From Christensenella sp034926635 (GTDB lineage Bacteria > Bacillota > Clostridia > Christensenellales > Christensenellaceae), in NCBI GenBank assembly GCA_034926635.1, contig JAYFQX010000029.1, forward strand, positions 1 to 61,411: 61,411 nt of DNA. The letters are read 5' to 3'. Within the stretch, counting starts at the first letter, position 1, and the number at the start of each line of letters is the position of its first letter. Shown piece by piece: positions 1 to 8,919 of this stretch. The notes beneath the pieces are model-generated. The model was given only the letters and a program-made list of their open reading frames with translations, did no database searches and was not told the DNA's origin. The position numbers and the translations under genes are program-made.

Positions 1-77
1 CTTTTCAAGCATTTTACTTTTCGTTTTTGGTACTGTATTGTTTTTTCAATGTTCGCCGCGTTTTTTGCGGCTTATTT

Positions 78-106
78 ATAATACCAAATCATATTCCCCT
101 TGTCAA
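78..106 (-). promoter_or_regulatory. Promoter reading out of the left edge
   Basis: On the minus strand a -35 TTGACA (101-106) and -10 TATTAT (78-83) are separated by exactly 17 bases. The predicted start is near base 71. The transcript would begin with a GCCGC/GCGGC hairpin (54-70) and leave the window. A gene probably starts just beyond or at the edge (an ATG reads leftward from base 12), but there is too little sequence to name it. Confidence 0.6.
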
Positions 107-202
107 CTCTTTTTTCATTCTTTTTTTCGTTCTTTTTTATCACTATGGCACTTGCCCACTAAATCCTTTTATAGAGCCACTCTCAGTAGTGTATGGCTAA
201 GG

Positions 203-230
203 AAAAACACCCATATTATAGTGGTGTTTT
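203..230 (-). terminator. Terminator of the GNAT gene
   Basis: Inverted repeat AAAACACC (204-211) / GGTGTTTT (223-230) with an 11-base loop. Read on the minus strand it ends in a T run. It lies 30 bases past the stop codon of the acetyltransferase gene. Confidence 0.6.
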
Positions 231-259
231 GCAAAAAATCAAAAATAAAATTTTATTAT

Positions 260-1009
260 TCAATATCCTTTTTCTTCTAAAAAGCGGACAAACTTTTTGT
301 CACTCATCATTTCATTTGAAAGGAATTTTCCATCCGCAAAAACCGAATAGGTCGGAAACGGTGACGGGCTCGCCTGTGCTTCCTCTTTTGATATGATCTT
401 TCGAAAGGATACCGGTGCATTCCTTTCCAAAGCGATTTGTGTTAGACGCGGAATATACTTCGCATTCCACGGACAGTGATCCGTATAGAAAATTACAATC
501 CCGTTTCCATCCGTCTTGCCCTCTCTTGCACACGAGCAAAACGCCGGCATCGAAGCCTCAGACGAAAATGGCAGCGCCAGAAGCTCAAAATCCGGGTATG
601 CGGTATCTGCCACAAGAAAGCCGTGTGCTTTATAAAACTTTCCGTCAGATAAAAATGGTTTTTTCTTAACAGAAGAGATCGCCGCAACTCCCTTTTTTCC
701 TTCTGCCTTTGCCTCAGCAACACAAACCTCCAGTAAAGACGATCCATATCCATTTTTCGCAAATGACCCCGCAACCCAAAAGCAATCCAGGAACATCCAG
801 CCTTCCGCATCGATCGGAACCCATGCGTTTTCTGCAGGTGTCGCTTCAATAAACGCCTTCCCACACCCGTCCATTTTCCAAAAACGATACCCTTCTGCAA
901 ATCGCTGCTTCATCCATTCCTTTTTTACCTGTGTGCTTTTTTTATCGGAAATCGAGCAGCATATATGTTCCTTTTCTATATTATCCTGATTGACCCTAAT
1001 AATCTCCAC
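260..1009 (-). CDS. GNAT acetyltransferase with YoaP-type C-terminal domain
   Basis: The 249-residue protein has an N-terminal GNAT-like acetyltransferase half (about 1-150; acetyl-CoA region near NGYGSSLLEVCVAEAKAEGK) and a C-terminal half resembling the YoaP domain, with a TDHCPWNAKY segment around residue 175. Family knowledge predicts N-acyl transfer from acetyl-CoA; the substrate cannot be read from sequence. The start is probably GTG at 1009, preceded by AGGAG at a spacing of about 9 bases. The ribosome binding site lies just after the mnmA stop (18-base gap), so the two genes are likely co-transcribed from the mnmA promoter. The CPW motif in the YoaP half resembles a thioredoxin-like cysteine site and could be a regulatory or metal-sensing module (inference). 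Confidence 0.8.
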   Translation of the reverse strand: MEIIRVNQDNIEKEHICCSISDKKSTQVKKEWMKQRFAEGYRFWKMDGCGKAFIEATPAENAWVPIDAEGWMFLDCFWVAGSFAKNGYGSSLLEVCVAEAKAEGKKGVAAISSVKKKPFLSDGKFYKAHGFLVADTAYPDFELLALPFSSEASMPAFCSCAREGKTDGNGIVIFYTDHCPWNAKYIPRLTQIALERNAPVSFRKIISKEEAQASPSPFPTYSVFADGKFLSNEMMSDKKFVRFLEEKGY

Positions 1010-1027
1010 CGCTATTCTCTCCTGTCC

Positions 1028-2122
1028 CTAAAAAATAACTTCGTCAATTACGCCACCGCCGATACAAACATCCCCGTCATACAAAACACAGTATTGTCCT
1101 GGTGTAACAGCCCGCTGTTTTTCTGCGAATTCCACATAATAAATTCCGTCCCCGCGTTTTTCTGCACGTGCTTTTTGATCCGGCTGACGGTAACGTGTCT
1201 TTGCGCCGCACTCAAATTCCTTTTTTTCTTCTCCGCCCGAAATAAAATTCATACCGCTCATTACAAGACTGCGGGAAAAAAGCAGTTCCGACTCCGCGCC
1301 CTGCGATACATAAAGAATATTATTTTCCATATCCTTCTTCACAACAAACCAGCGTTCCCCTGTACCGTCTTTACTTCCGCCGATATCAAGTCCTCTGCGC
1401 TGCCCAAGGGTATAATACATCAAGCCATCGTGCCGCCCAACAGTCTTTCCGTCAAGTGACTTGATCTCTCCCGGATTGGCAGGAAGGTATTCCTGTAAAA
1501 ATTGTTTGAACTTCCGCTCGCCGATAAAACAAATACCCGTGGAATCTTTTTTCTTGGCAACAGAGAGCCCTGCGTGCTCCGCCATTGCCCGCACATCTTT
1601 CTTCTGCATATCACCAATCGGAAACATAGCACGCTCAATTTGCTGCTGCGAAAGCATGCAAAGGAAATAAGTCTGGTCTTTTCCCTGATCAAGCCCTTTT
1701 TTCAAATAAGTTACGCCCGCCTCACGTGAAAGACGCGCATAATGCCCTGTCGCCAAATAAGCTGCGCCCGCCTTTTTCGCAAAGTCCAAAAATGCAGCAA
1801 ACTTAATTTCTTTATTGCATAACACGTCAGGATTGGGCGTACGTCCACGTTTGTATTCTTCTAAAAAGTAAGAGAATACGCGCTGCCAATATTCTTCTTC
1901 AAAATTAACAGTATAGTAAGGAATGCCGATCTGTCCGCATACTGTTTTAACATCGTCATAATCCTCTTCCGCCGGGCACTGTGCATCCGGCGCACTGTCA
2001 TCCCAGTTTTTCATAAAGACGCCCACAACGTCGTACCCCTGTTCCTTCAGCAATAACGCCGCAACTGCAGAATCTACACCGCCAGACATTCCGATAATAA
2101 CACGCTGTTTTGATTTTTCCAT
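1028..2122 (-). CDS. mnmA: tRNA-specific 2-thiouridylase MnmA
   Basis: MnmA adenylates U34 of tRNA Lys/Glu/Gln and replaces the 2-oxygen with sulfur relayed from a cysteine desulfurase. The 364-residue length is normal. A PP-loop SGGVDS is at residues 13-18, and the two catalytic cysteines are present: Cys102 in NPDVLCNKEIKF and Cys198 in DSTGICFIGER. C-terminal OB-fold sequence follows from about residue 290. The ATG at 2122 is preceded by a GGAGAAGGAATCC ribosome binding site. The gene is divergent from the metallo-beta-lactamase gene at 2200 and is followed at 18 bases by the acetyltransferase. The cytosolic location and function are well supported by the catalytic motifs. Confidence 0.97.
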   Translation of the reverse strand: MEKSKQRVIIGMSGGVDSAVAALLLKEQGYDVVGVFMKNWDDSAPDAQCPAEEDYDDVKTVCGQIGIPYYTVNFEEEYWQRVFSYFLEEYKRGRTPNPDVLCNKEIKFAAFLDFAKKAGAAYLATGHYARLSREAGVTYLKKGLDQGKDQTYFLCMLSQQQIERAMFPIGDMQKKDVRAMAEHAGLSVAKKKDSTGICFIGERKFKQFLQEYLPANPGEIKSLDGKTVGRHDGLMYYTLGQRRGLDIGGSKDGTGERWFVVKKDMENNILYVSQGAESELLFSRSLVMSGMNFISGGEEKKEFECGAKTRYRQPDQKARAEKRGDGIYYVEFAEKQRAVTPGQYCVLYDGDVCIGGGVIDEVIF

Positions 2123-2199
2123 GGATTCCTTCTCCGATTTGGTTTTTTTCTCCTTACTATTATAGTATAATCTTTATCAGAAAACCATAAGGAGCAAAC
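2123..2199. promoter_or_regulatory. Divergent promoter region mnmA / MBL-fold gene
   Basis: A 77-base gap with a near-symmetrical A/T core. TATAAT at 2166-2171 could serve the rightward gene, and the opposite strand reads TATACT/TATAAT over the same bases, so the two promoters appear to overlap. No good -35 is visible for either. Confidence 0.4.
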
Positions 2200-3153
2200 A
2201 TGGCAAGAAGAAAGAATAAAGGTAGTTTGAAAATCCTCATTACCATCCTTTGTATTATCGGGGTCGTACTGATCTTTGCATTCGGAACAAATGGTTCGTT
2301 CACGGATAATATTATCCAAATATGGAATAACACTATCCATTACGGCGAGCAGCAAACTAACGTAGAAGCACTGGTCTCCGGGAGCAACGACGGACAACTG
2401 TTAATGTATGTAATAAATACGGGTAATTCCGACAGTATTGTCGTCCGTACGCCTGACGGTCAGGGCATATTGATTGACGCAGCAGACGATGATGACGCTT
2501 CTCTTATCCTTGCAACGCTCAAGGATCTTGGTATCACCCGTCTTTCGGCAGCCGTAGCAACGCATCCGGATGCGGATCATATTGGTTCTATGGATGACGT
2601 CCTGGAAGCAATTCCTACGGATAAAATTTATATGACGTCCTATGCCGCACAAACCAAAACTTATGATAACATGATAGACGCAATATCGGAAAGCGGCACA
2701 AAGGAGATTCTTACATTCGCTGGGGATTCTTTTGAGATCGGCTCTGTTTTATTTCAGGTTTTGAGCCCGCAGGAAACGGAATTAGAAGACAGTAACAACT
2801 CCAGCATTGTATTGCTTATGCAATATGGCGCTACGCGCTTTTTGCTGGAAGGCGACGCGGAAACCGAGGCAATCGGCACAATGCTCGCCGCATACGCCCC
2901 GGAGATGGATATTGACGTCATAAAGATCGGGCATCATGGTTCTTCCAACGCCACAACCGAAGAACTCCTTGATGCTTCCACGCCTTCGCTCGCCGTGATT
3001 ACCTGTGGCGAAGGCAACGACTATGGTCATCCCCACCGGGAAACACTCGACTTATTGCAAGCCGACCATGTCAAATCTCTGCGAACCGATGAAAACGGAG
3101 ATATTGCAATCTTCTCTGACGGAAATGAAATCACATACAAGACGGCAGCCTGA
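2200..3153 (+). CDS. Secreted or anchored ComEC/Rec2-like metallo-beta-lactamase-fold hydrolase
   Basis: The 317-residue protein has one N-terminal membrane segment (about 8-27, after a KRK-rich start), then a metallo-beta-lactamase fold. Metal-binding motifs are visible as THPDADHIGS (near 127-136), the GDAETE segment (near 225) and GHHGSSN (near 250). This domain matches the C-terminal part of ComEC and free-standing ComEC-like proteins of Firmicutes, thought to be extracytoplasmic hydrolases or nucleases; the exact substrate is unknown. An AAGGAG ribosome binding site precedes the ATG. It is monocistronic, with a terminator hairpin overlapping the stop codon. A full ComEC channel is absent, so a DNA uptake role is not established. 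Confidence 0.85.
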   Translation: MARRKNKGSLKILITILCIIGVVLIFAFGTNGSFTDNIIQIWNNTIHYGEQQTNVEALVSGSNDGQLLMYVINTGNSDSIVVRTPDGQGILIDAADDDDASLILATLKDLGITRLSAAVATHPDADHIGSMDDVLEAIPTDKIYMTSYAAQTKTYDNMIDAISESGTKEILTFAGDSFEIGSVLFQVLSPQETELEDSNNSSIVLLMQYGATRFLLEGDAETEAIGTMLAAYAPEMDIDVIKIGHHGSSNATTEELLDASTPSLAVITCGEGNDYGHPHRETLDLLQADHVKSLRTDENGDIAIFSDGNEITYKTAA

Positions 3154-3170
3154 TAAGCCGCCGTTTTTTT
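3142..3170 (+). terminator. Terminator of the MBL-fold gene
   Basis: ACGGC (3142-3146) pairs with GCCGT (3160-3164), followed by a run of T. The 5' arm lies inside the last codons of the gene and the stop codon sits in the loop. Confidence 0.6.
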
Positions 3171-3198
3171 CTTTCTATTCTATATCCTTTTTCCCTTG

Positions 3199-3879
3199 CT
3201 ACGAGCGATGAAACCAAAAAACATAATCATTACACTCGATTACGATATTTTCACCATTGTGCGCCGCACGTAAGCTTTCTTTCAATTTCTCAAATTCTTT
3301 GGCGCCCAGTTCCGCTACGCTGATATCCTCTTTTGCAAAATCATACTCCATGCGCTTTGCAGCTTCTTTTGCGTTATCAATCTCATCTACTCCCACCGCC
3401 TGCACAAATTCTTTTTTTGATATCTCTCGCACACCGGTAAGCGCACCTGCGCTGTCCCGCTCTGCAATGACAAAAATGCCAATATCCCCATAAAAGCCAT
3501 TGACCATCGTGTGATGTCCTTCGTCATAGAGCCCCGCAACCGGCTTTCCCTGATACCAATACATCCTGTTTGCCTCGCTGTAGGAAACGCCAAACGGTTC
3601 ATATTCCTTTAAAGAATTGTCAGCTTTTTCCAGAAACTCGTCAATATCATCAAGCGCGGTCTCCGCAGCGGATGCACCGGTATCCAGCGCTTTGTTCAGA
3701 GTATCTATCGCTTTTTCCGCCAGAATGCTTCCTTTTTCTACGGCACGCTCGCTGATATCCGTAATATCCTGCATCATTTTCCCGGCTTTTCCATAAATTT
3801 GTGCACAGCCCCCCAGTATGCCGATTCCAAGCGCAATCACCGCCGTACAAGCCACAATCTTCACTAAAATCTTTTTCAT
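3199..3879 (-). CDS. Putative lipoprotein of unknown function
   Basis: I do not recognise the family. The protein of about 226 residues has a classic lipoprotein signal: KK at the N-terminus, a hydrophobic stretch and a lipobox ending LGGC near residue 24. An Ala/Glu-rich, probably helical segment follows (about 30-95), then a more globular region with YWYQGKPVAG and a C-terminal part rich in Lys/Glu. ATG at 3879 is preferred over the upstream GTG because GGGGTG sits about 7 bases before it. It lies downstream of the two-component kinase gene in the same orientation, separated by a terminator. Location is predicted to be the outer face of the membrane. Confidence 0.75.
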   Translation of the reverse strand: MKKILVKIVACTAVIALGIGILGGCAQIYGKAGKMMQDITDISERAVEKGSILAEKAIDTLNKALDTGASAAETALDDIDEFLEKADNSLKEYEPFGVSYSEANRMYWYQGKPVAGLYDEGHHTMVNGFYGDIGIFVIAERDSAGALTGVREISKKEFVQAVGVDEIDNAKEAAKRMEYDFAKEDISVAELGAKEFEKLKESLRAAHNGENIVIECNDYVFWFHRS

Positions 3880-3974
3880 TCTTCTCACCCCGCCTACTTT
3901 TTATATTTTCATTATATCTTTTATTCATCAAAAATGTTTTACAGGCTCTTGAACGATTTCTTAAAACTATATGA

Positions 3975-4003
3975 AAAAAGAAGCTGGTTTCCAACTTCTT
4001 TTT
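3975..4003 (-). terminator. Terminator of the kinase operon
   Basis: AAAAAGAAG-C-TGG pairs with CCA-A-CTTCTTTTT around a TTT loop. On the minus strand the stem runs into T residues. It lies between the kinase stop (4063) and the lipoprotein start. Confidence 0.6.
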
Positions 4004-4062
4004 ATCGCGATCATGGTTGTCTATCCTGTTTCCTGCCGGCTTTATGCGCCCTGCATTGATCA

Positions 4063-6378
4063 TTATTCACTGGTTTCAGCCTCTTTTTCATCCGTCGGGA
4101 AAACAGCATCCTCCGGAATAGAGATAATCACCTTAAATAAATCGCCGTCAATCTCAACCGAAAACAATCCACCTATCATCTGCATAAAATTACGTGCAAT
4201 TGAAAGTCCGAGACCCGATCCATCCGTATGCCGAGACTCGTCCCCCCGTTGGAATCGCTCCATTAATTCTTCTTCTGTCATATTCAATTCATCACGAGAA
4301 ACGTTTTTGACAATGATACAAATATTATGCAGCACACGCCGAATGTTAATATAAACCCGCGATCCCGGCGCCGCATATTTCACCGCGTTATCCAGCACAT
4401 TGCTGATCACACGCCAAAGCATCCGCCCGTCGGCCTGCACATACATGGTCTCATCCGGTAAATCCGTCACAAACGCAAGTCCTGACGCATCAATTTTATC
4501 AGAAAGTTCCCCTAACGCCTGCTCCATAAACTGGACTGTCTCAATCCGCGTCATGTCTACCTTCATATCACCACTGCTTGCTTTGGCCGCCTCAAACAAA
4601 TCGTCTGTAAGCGATTTCAGCCTCCTGGATTTCATATCCAGAACCTCCAGATATTTGGGGGCATTCGGGCTTTGGAGTCCCTCCTTTTTCATCAGATCCA
4701 CATACGTAAGAATTGAAGTAAGCGGCGTTTTAATATCGTGAGAAACATTGGTAATCAGCTCTGTTTTCATCCGCTCGATTTTCACTTCATGCTGCACTGC
4801 CGCCTCAAGACCTTCTGCAATATGCTCAATCCCCGTTGCGATCTTGTCCATATCGGCGCTGCCACTTTTCGGAATTGTATAATTGAGCTGCCCTTCTTTA
4901 ATTTTTTCTACTCCTGTTGCTATTTCCTGCAACGCTGCCACTTTTTTCAATACAAACTTAACGACCACGGCGATATAAATCCCTATCATGATCAACCCGA
5001 TGATAAATCCAAGGATATAAATTACCCTTGTCAGCAAGATCATAAGACCAATTAAGATCAATCCTACAATAAGCGTCCAAATGACGGCGATAACCCCGCG
5101 TGTACCAAGCCCGCTTTTTTCATACGCCTGCCGGAAACCGCTTCCGATTGCATTGATCAAGGTATAGGATTTTTTTTGTTTTACGCGGCGCGATACCGAC
5201 ATGCTCCACATCAGTGTAAGCGCTGCCGCTACAGAAACCAGGCTGCATATCTCCACTACCTGAAGAGCTCCGTATGCATTGGCAGAGCGGTCGGCGATCA
5301 TATTAACGCCCATTACGATAAACGCAACAATAACCACCAGACATACCGCCCCGATATCCAGATAAACGGAATCCATGAGTGAAACATGTATTTTATTATC
5401 ATATACAGATTTCCCAGCCGTATACATCAGCCATAAAAAGCCAGCCGAAAAAACAATAACACAGACTAGGACACAGATGAAACGGAAAAAAAACGCACGC
5501 AGCAGTTCGTTATATTCTGACTGTTTTGCTGCGTAAGCATCGTTTGATAACCCCGTATAAATTTGTACGCCGGACAAATCATATCCATCCAGTGCGGTAT
5601 TTGAAGCAGTCTCAGAATAAACGCCGATCGGCAAATTCGTTTCTGCCCATTTATATTCGCGATTCGCCGTAAGATTTTGTATCCAGCTTACAGCATCTTT
5701 CACAGGCACGTTGGTATTCGTTACGCGGGAATCCTGGACAACCGCATAATAAAATTCTTTCTGATTCTCCAGCGCAGTCTTTTCCTGTTGTTCCGCCTTA
5801 TTCAGTTCATCGGCAATATACCCTTCTGCATCAGCAAACAGTTCCGCATATTTTTGATTGATCGTATCAATTTGCTTTTTTACATAGGGATCCAGCTGTT
5901 CATAGATCTCAGAAGCATTTTCTCTAGCCCTCGTTACCGAATCAGGCACGCCCTGATCCGCGCTTCCCACCGTTTGCGCTGCTTCACTACCCGTTTGCGT
6001 TTCATTGTTAAATGCCATTTCTTCAAAGTACGTAATATACTCATTATAATCCCCTCCTATTCCGGCCTGCGTCAAAACTTCGCTGACTTCTTGCGTATGC
6101 TTTTCCTTGAGCGCGCTCAGGTAGGTGCTTAGGGCGTCACTTTTTTCCGTTTCGCCATAACCAAAATAAGCATGCTCTACCTGATGCCTTTCTTCTTCCA
6201 TCTCGCGCTGATACCCTTGCGAATCCACATAGTTTTCACTGGTTACCACTTGCGAGGTGTTCTCTCTCCACATACCCGAAAGGATGATGACCGCCACACA
6301 TGCCGAGGCAAGGCACAATACCCATGCAATGAGTTTATACCAAATACTATACCGTGAGTTTTTCGATTTTGTATCCAA
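4063..6378 (-). CDS. Large multi-pass sensor histidine kinase
   Basis: The 771-residue kinase has an N-terminal membrane helix (about 14-34), an extracellular region of about 260 residues rich in Glu/Gln, then a bundle of five or so membrane helices (about 295-490). A HAMP-like linker, a HisKA domain with phospho-acceptor His547 in NVSHDIKTPL, and a HATPase domain follow (N box near 660, DGSGLGL at 719-725). It should phosphorylate the OmpR-type regulator encoded just upstream, whose 3' end it overlaps by 32 bases. The start is apparently TTG at 6378, the only in-frame choice that keeps the first membrane helix; GGTGG lies about 9 bases before it. The long extracellular part suggests sensing at the cell surface; the ligand is unknown. 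Confidence 0.92.
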   Translation of the reverse strand: MDTKSKNSRYSIWYKLIAWVLCLASACVAVIILSGMWRENTSQVVTSENYVDSQGYQREMEEERHQVEHAYFGYGETEKSDALSTYLSALKEKHTQEVSEVLTQAGIGGDYNEYITYFEEMAFNNETQTGSEAAQTVGSADQGVPDSVTRARENASEIYEQLDPYVKKQIDTINQKYAELFADAEGYIADELNKAEQQEKTALENQKEFYYAVVQDSRVTNTNVPVKDAVSWIQNLTANREYKWAETNLPIGVYSETASNTALDGYDLSGVQIYTGLSNDAYAAKQSEYNELLRAFFFRFICVLVCVIVFSAGFLWLMYTAGKSVYDNKIHVSLMDSVYLDIGAVCLVVIVAFIVMGVNMIADRSANAYGALQVVEICSLVSVAAALTLMWSMSVSRRVKQKKSYTLINAIGSGFRQAYEKSGLGTRGVIAVIWTLIVGLILIGLMILLTRVIYILGFIIGLIMIGIYIAVVVKFVLKKVAALQEIATGVEKIKEGQLNYTIPKSGSADMDKIATGIEHIAEGLEAAVQHEVKIERMKTELITNVSHDIKTPLTSILTYVDLMKKEGLQSPNAPKYLEVLDMKSRRLKSLTDDLFEAAKASSGDMKVDMTRIETVQFMEQALGELSDKIDASGLAFVTDLPDETMYVQADGRMLWRVISNVLDNAVKYAAPGSRVYINIRRVLHNICIIVKNVSRDELNMTEEELMERFQRGDESRHTDGSGLGLSIARNFMQMIGGLFSVEIDGDLFKVIISIPEDAVFPTDEKEAETSE

Positions 6379-7039
6379 TGCCCCATACCACCTTCAAATA
6401 CTTTGGCTCCTTCGGGTTAATCTCGATTTTCTCCCGTATTCTTCGAATATGTACGGCAATCGTGTTCTCCGCGCCTACTGCCTTTTCGTCCCAAACGCTT
6501 TCATAAATCTGTGTTGTTGAAAGAACCATTTCCATATTCTGCATCAAATACCGCAGGATTTTATATTCCATTGGCGTAAGCTTGACACTTTCCCCGTCTA
6601 CCGTCACAGATTTTTTTAAATCATCCAGCACAAGCCCACCTGTTTGCAAAATCCCCTGCGTTTCCGTCATGCTCCCAAGCGAGGTGTATCTGCGCAGTTG
6701 CGACTTTACGCGCGCGACCAGTTCAAGCGGATTAAACGGCTTCACCAGGTAATCATCAGCCCCGGAATTCAGCCCCAAAATTTTATCCGTATCCTCTGAT
6801 TTTGCACTCAACATAATCACCGGCACATTCGCGTTTTCGCGCAGCTTCATCGTAGCACGAATTCCGTCCATCCCCGGCATCATAATATCCATGATCACAA
6901 GATGCACTTCATTTTCTTCCGCTATTCTCAACGCCTGCGCACCATCATATGCTTTTAAAACCTTATATCCTTCGTTCACAAGGTAGATCTCTATTGCCTC
7001 AACGATTTCCTTATCATCGTCACAGACCAATATTTTCAT
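6347..7039 (-). CDS. OmpR-family response regulator
   Basis: The 230-residue regulator has a receiver domain (about 1-115, phospho-acceptor Asp51 in IMDIMMPGMDG, Lys101 region VKPFNPLE) and a winged-helix DNA-binding domain (about 130-228). The start at 7039 is chosen because GGAGG lies 8 bases upstream and the protein then begins directly with MKILVCDDD; the upstream codons in frame add nothing typical. The 3' end overlaps the kinase gene, so it is the cognate partner. Its own promoter carries a perfect palindrome over the -10 box, which may allow autoregulation. Confidence 0.95.
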   Translation of the reverse strand: MKILVCDDDKEIVEAIEIYLVNEGYKVLKAYDGAQALRIAEENEVHLVIMDIMMPGMDGIRATMKLRENANVPVIMLSAKSEDTDKILGLNSGADDYLVKPFNPLELVARVKSQLRRYTSLGSMTETQGILQTGGLVLDDLKKSVTVDGESVKLTPMEYKILRYLMQNMEMVLSTTQIYESVWDEKAVGAENTIAVHIRRIREKIEINPKEPKYLKVVWGIGYKIEKLTV

Positions 7040-7065
7040 GATAGATACCTCCGTATTGATTTCAA

Positions 7066-7078
7066 GGTATATTATACC
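7066..7078 (-). promoter_or_regulatory. Extended -10 promoter inside a palindrome, for the OmpR/kinase operon
   Basis: On the minus strand an extended -10 (TGGTATAAT) lies 27 bases or so upstream of the regulator start. The 13-base sequence GGTATAATATACC around it is a perfect odd palindrome, so the -10 box could double as an operator. The -35 is weak, as is common with extended -10 promoters. Confidence 0.5.
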
Positions 7079-7428
7079 ACACACTACCCAGTTTTTCAGA
7101 CATATACCAGCATCCCGCGATCGACCAAATGCGCCTGAAACAAAGATTTTTTATCGCAACTAAGACGAGCGAGGTAATCACAGTCTTGCAAAAAATCTAT
7201 TTTAAAACCGTATCGTTCACATCTGATTTGTTTATCTGTACGGCATCTTGATCCCTTGTTATTATTCTATCCAATAATTATTACAATGCACCTCGCAAAT
7301 ATATGAAAACTTTCTTAAAAATTTGGAACTATTTCAATTTTCAGCTCGTCTTACTATTAAATAAACGCTTCAAAAATCATCGTTTTCTATTCTCGGGAAA
7401 ATCAAATATCCGTCAGGAGGAAAAATAA
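7079..7428. other. Intergenic region between divergent genes
   Basis: About 350 bases without a convincing gene. It holds the upstream part of the OmpR promoter and, at 7412-7428, the AGGAGG-type ribosome binding site of the DUF4349 gene. I see no clear sigma-A promoter for the rightward gene; it is A/T-rich from 7250 on. Confidence 0.5.
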
Positions 7429-8466
7429 ATGAAAAAGCTATTTGCACTGCTTCTTTGCGTTATTCTTTGCTGCGGGTTGTTTGCCGCCTGTTCTTCCAGC
7501 TCGAATTACGCCATGGAAAACCAATCTTCAACCATATCCGGCGATGCCGGCGAATATGCCGCTACGGAAGAAACTTCCGCAGACATCGAGGCGGCTCCCG
7601 CAGAAGGGGAAGGCGGGTCAAGTGGGCTTGGGAATATTGGAAATGCAGAAATCCCCGATACCGACCACAAACTTACTTACAGCGCATCCTTTGAAATGGA
7701 AACCAAACAATACGACGCTGATTACAGCGCCATTACCAGTGCGCTTTCCGCCGTTGGCGGGTATGTGGAGTACGAAGATTCTTCTGCTTATTCGGATGAC
7801 GGTCAAAACACTGGACGACATACCTCTTTTACGCTCCGCGTCCCGATAGATCAATACAACGCCTTTTTAGACGATCTTTCCGGTATCGGAACAATAGTCA
7901 GCAAACAAAAATCTACCGAGGATATTTCCGACCAATATTATGATACCGATTCCCGCATTGCTGTTTTGGAAGAACGAAAAGCAAGACTGATGGGGTATCT
8001 TGCCACTGCCGAAACCATGGATGACGTCATTAAACTAGAAAGCGAGATATCCGATGTGCTTTATGAGCTGGATCAGCTTCAGGGCAGCAAACGGAAAATG
8101 GACAGTCTCGTTGATTATGCTTCCGTTTCCGTAACCCTGCGCGAACTGATTACGCCGGAAACAATCGGTTCCGACGGACAACCCCTCGCGGGTCGCGCTT
8201 CCGATGCATTTTCACTTTCATGGACAGGCGTAGGCGAATTCATGCAGGACTTCGCTGTTTTCTGGGCTGCCGCTGCCCCCATATTGATTGTTGCAGCTAT
8301 TTTTGCGGCTATCATCTTTGCGGTAGTAAAGGTCATTTTGTTGCTGGTTCGCAAATACCGGATCAAGCATCCCAAAAAAACGGTTCCCGGACAACAGCCT
8401 TATTTTTGCCCGCCGCCGCAGGATCCCGTGCATAAAGGCGCTCCGCCGCAGGATACTCAAAAATAA
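7429..8466 (+). CDS. DUF4349 lipoprotein
   Basis: The 345-residue protein has a lipobox (FAACSSS, Cys at about residue 21), an acidic Ser/Glu/Ala-rich spacer to about 75, then a DUF4349 domain (about 80-300). The latter has a coiled-coil-like middle (ESEISDVLYELDQLQGSKRK) and ends in a C-terminal membrane helix (about 280-300), with a short Pro/Gln-rich cytoplasmic tail. DUF4349 proteins are surface-exposed and of unknown function; some sit with two-component genes. Here it is divergent from the OmpR/kinase operon, so regulation by that pair is plausible but only inferred. AGGAGG lies 9 bases before the ATG. Confidence 0.88.
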   Translation: MKKLFALLLCVILCCGLFAACSSSSNYAMENQSSTISGDAGEYAATEETSADIEAAPAEGEGGSSGLGNIGNAEIPDTDHKLTYSASFEMETKQYDADYSAITSALSAVGGYVEYEDSSAYSDDGQNTGRHTSFTLRVPIDQYNAFLDDLSGIGTIVSKQKSTEDISDQYYDTDSRIAVLEERKARLMGYLATAETMDDVIKLESEISDVLYELDQLQGSKRKMDSLVDYASVSVTLRELITPETIGSDGQPLAGRASDAFSLSWTGVGEFMQDFAVFWAAAAPILIVAAIFAAIIFAVVKVILLLVRKYRIKHPKKTVPGQQPYFCPPPQDPVHKGAPPQDTQK

Positions 8467-8473
8467 AAAATGC

Positions 8474-8504
8474 AAAAGGCACAACCAAAGGTTGTGCCTT
8501 TTTT
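8474..8504 (+). terminator. Strong terminator after the DUF4349 gene
   Basis: AAAAGGCACAACC (8474-8486) and GGTTGTGCC (8490-8498) form a perfect stem with a 3-base AAA loop and a T run. It also lies between convergent genes and can act in both directions. Confidence 0.9.
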
Positions 8505-8534
8505 GCTTCCTGCAAGGTTTGTGTATGAAAATTC

Positions 8535-8831
8535 TTATGCTGTCAGGGAATATCCCTGCCTGCGGAACGTCTTAATCAACTTCTTATTGTGCCCGTCGTC
8601 AATTTTCGCTCTCAAGAAACGAATATATACGTCAACCACATTGGAGAAACAGTCATAATCACAATCCCACACGTGCTCCAGTAATTCCGCGCGTGAAACA
8701 ATTTTATCTTTATTCAGCGCCAAATACTTGAGGACCTCATATTCCTTTGCCGTTAGCTGGATTTCCTCATCGCCGCGGTACACCTTACGATTGTCAATAT
8801 CTACCGCCAGATCGTCTACCATAATACGCAT
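8535..8831 (-). CDS. Stand-alone OmpR/PhoB-type winged-helix regulator
   Basis: The roughly 98-residue protein is only the DNA-binding half of an OmpR regulator: a beta-strand start (MRIMVDDLAVDI), the helix with LTAKEYEVLKYLA, recognition-helix region NVVDVYIRFLRAKI and wing KTFRRQGYSL. No receiver domain precedes it. ATG at 8831 is preferred to the ATG at 8864 because AAGGATGAGG sits about 7 bases before it. Without a receiver it is unlikely to be controlled by phosphorylation; control by abundance or partner protein is inferred. A perfect inverted repeat covers its promoter, suggesting self-repression. It is divergent from the [FeFe] hydrogenase gene. Confidence 0.85.
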   Translation of the reverse strand: MRIMVDDLAVDIDNRKVYRGDEEIQLTAKEYEVLKYLALNKDKIVSRAELLEHVWDCDYDCFSNVVDVYIRFLRAKIDDGHNKKLIKTFRRQGYSLTA

Positions 8832-8887
8832 TTGTGCCTCATCCTTTCCTTCAATAATATCCATAGTACATATACACCCATCTATTA

Positions 8888-8919
8888 ATAATACATTTTT
8901 GATTCAGTTAATCAAAAAT
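8888..8919 (-). promoter_or_regulatory. Promoter with inverted-repeat operator for the winged-helix gene
   Basis: On the minus strand a -35 TTGATT (8910-8915) and -10 TATTAT (8888-8893) are 16 bases apart. ATTTTTGATT (8895-8904) and AATCAAAAAT (8910-8919) form a perfect 10-base inverted repeat with a 5-base spacer filling the promoter. This is a good operator candidate. Confidence 0.55.

Noticed and set aside
965..1459. Open frame of 164 codons on the plus strand
   Set aside because: It overlaps the 3' end of mnmA on the opposite strand; mnmA is confirmed by catalytic motifs.
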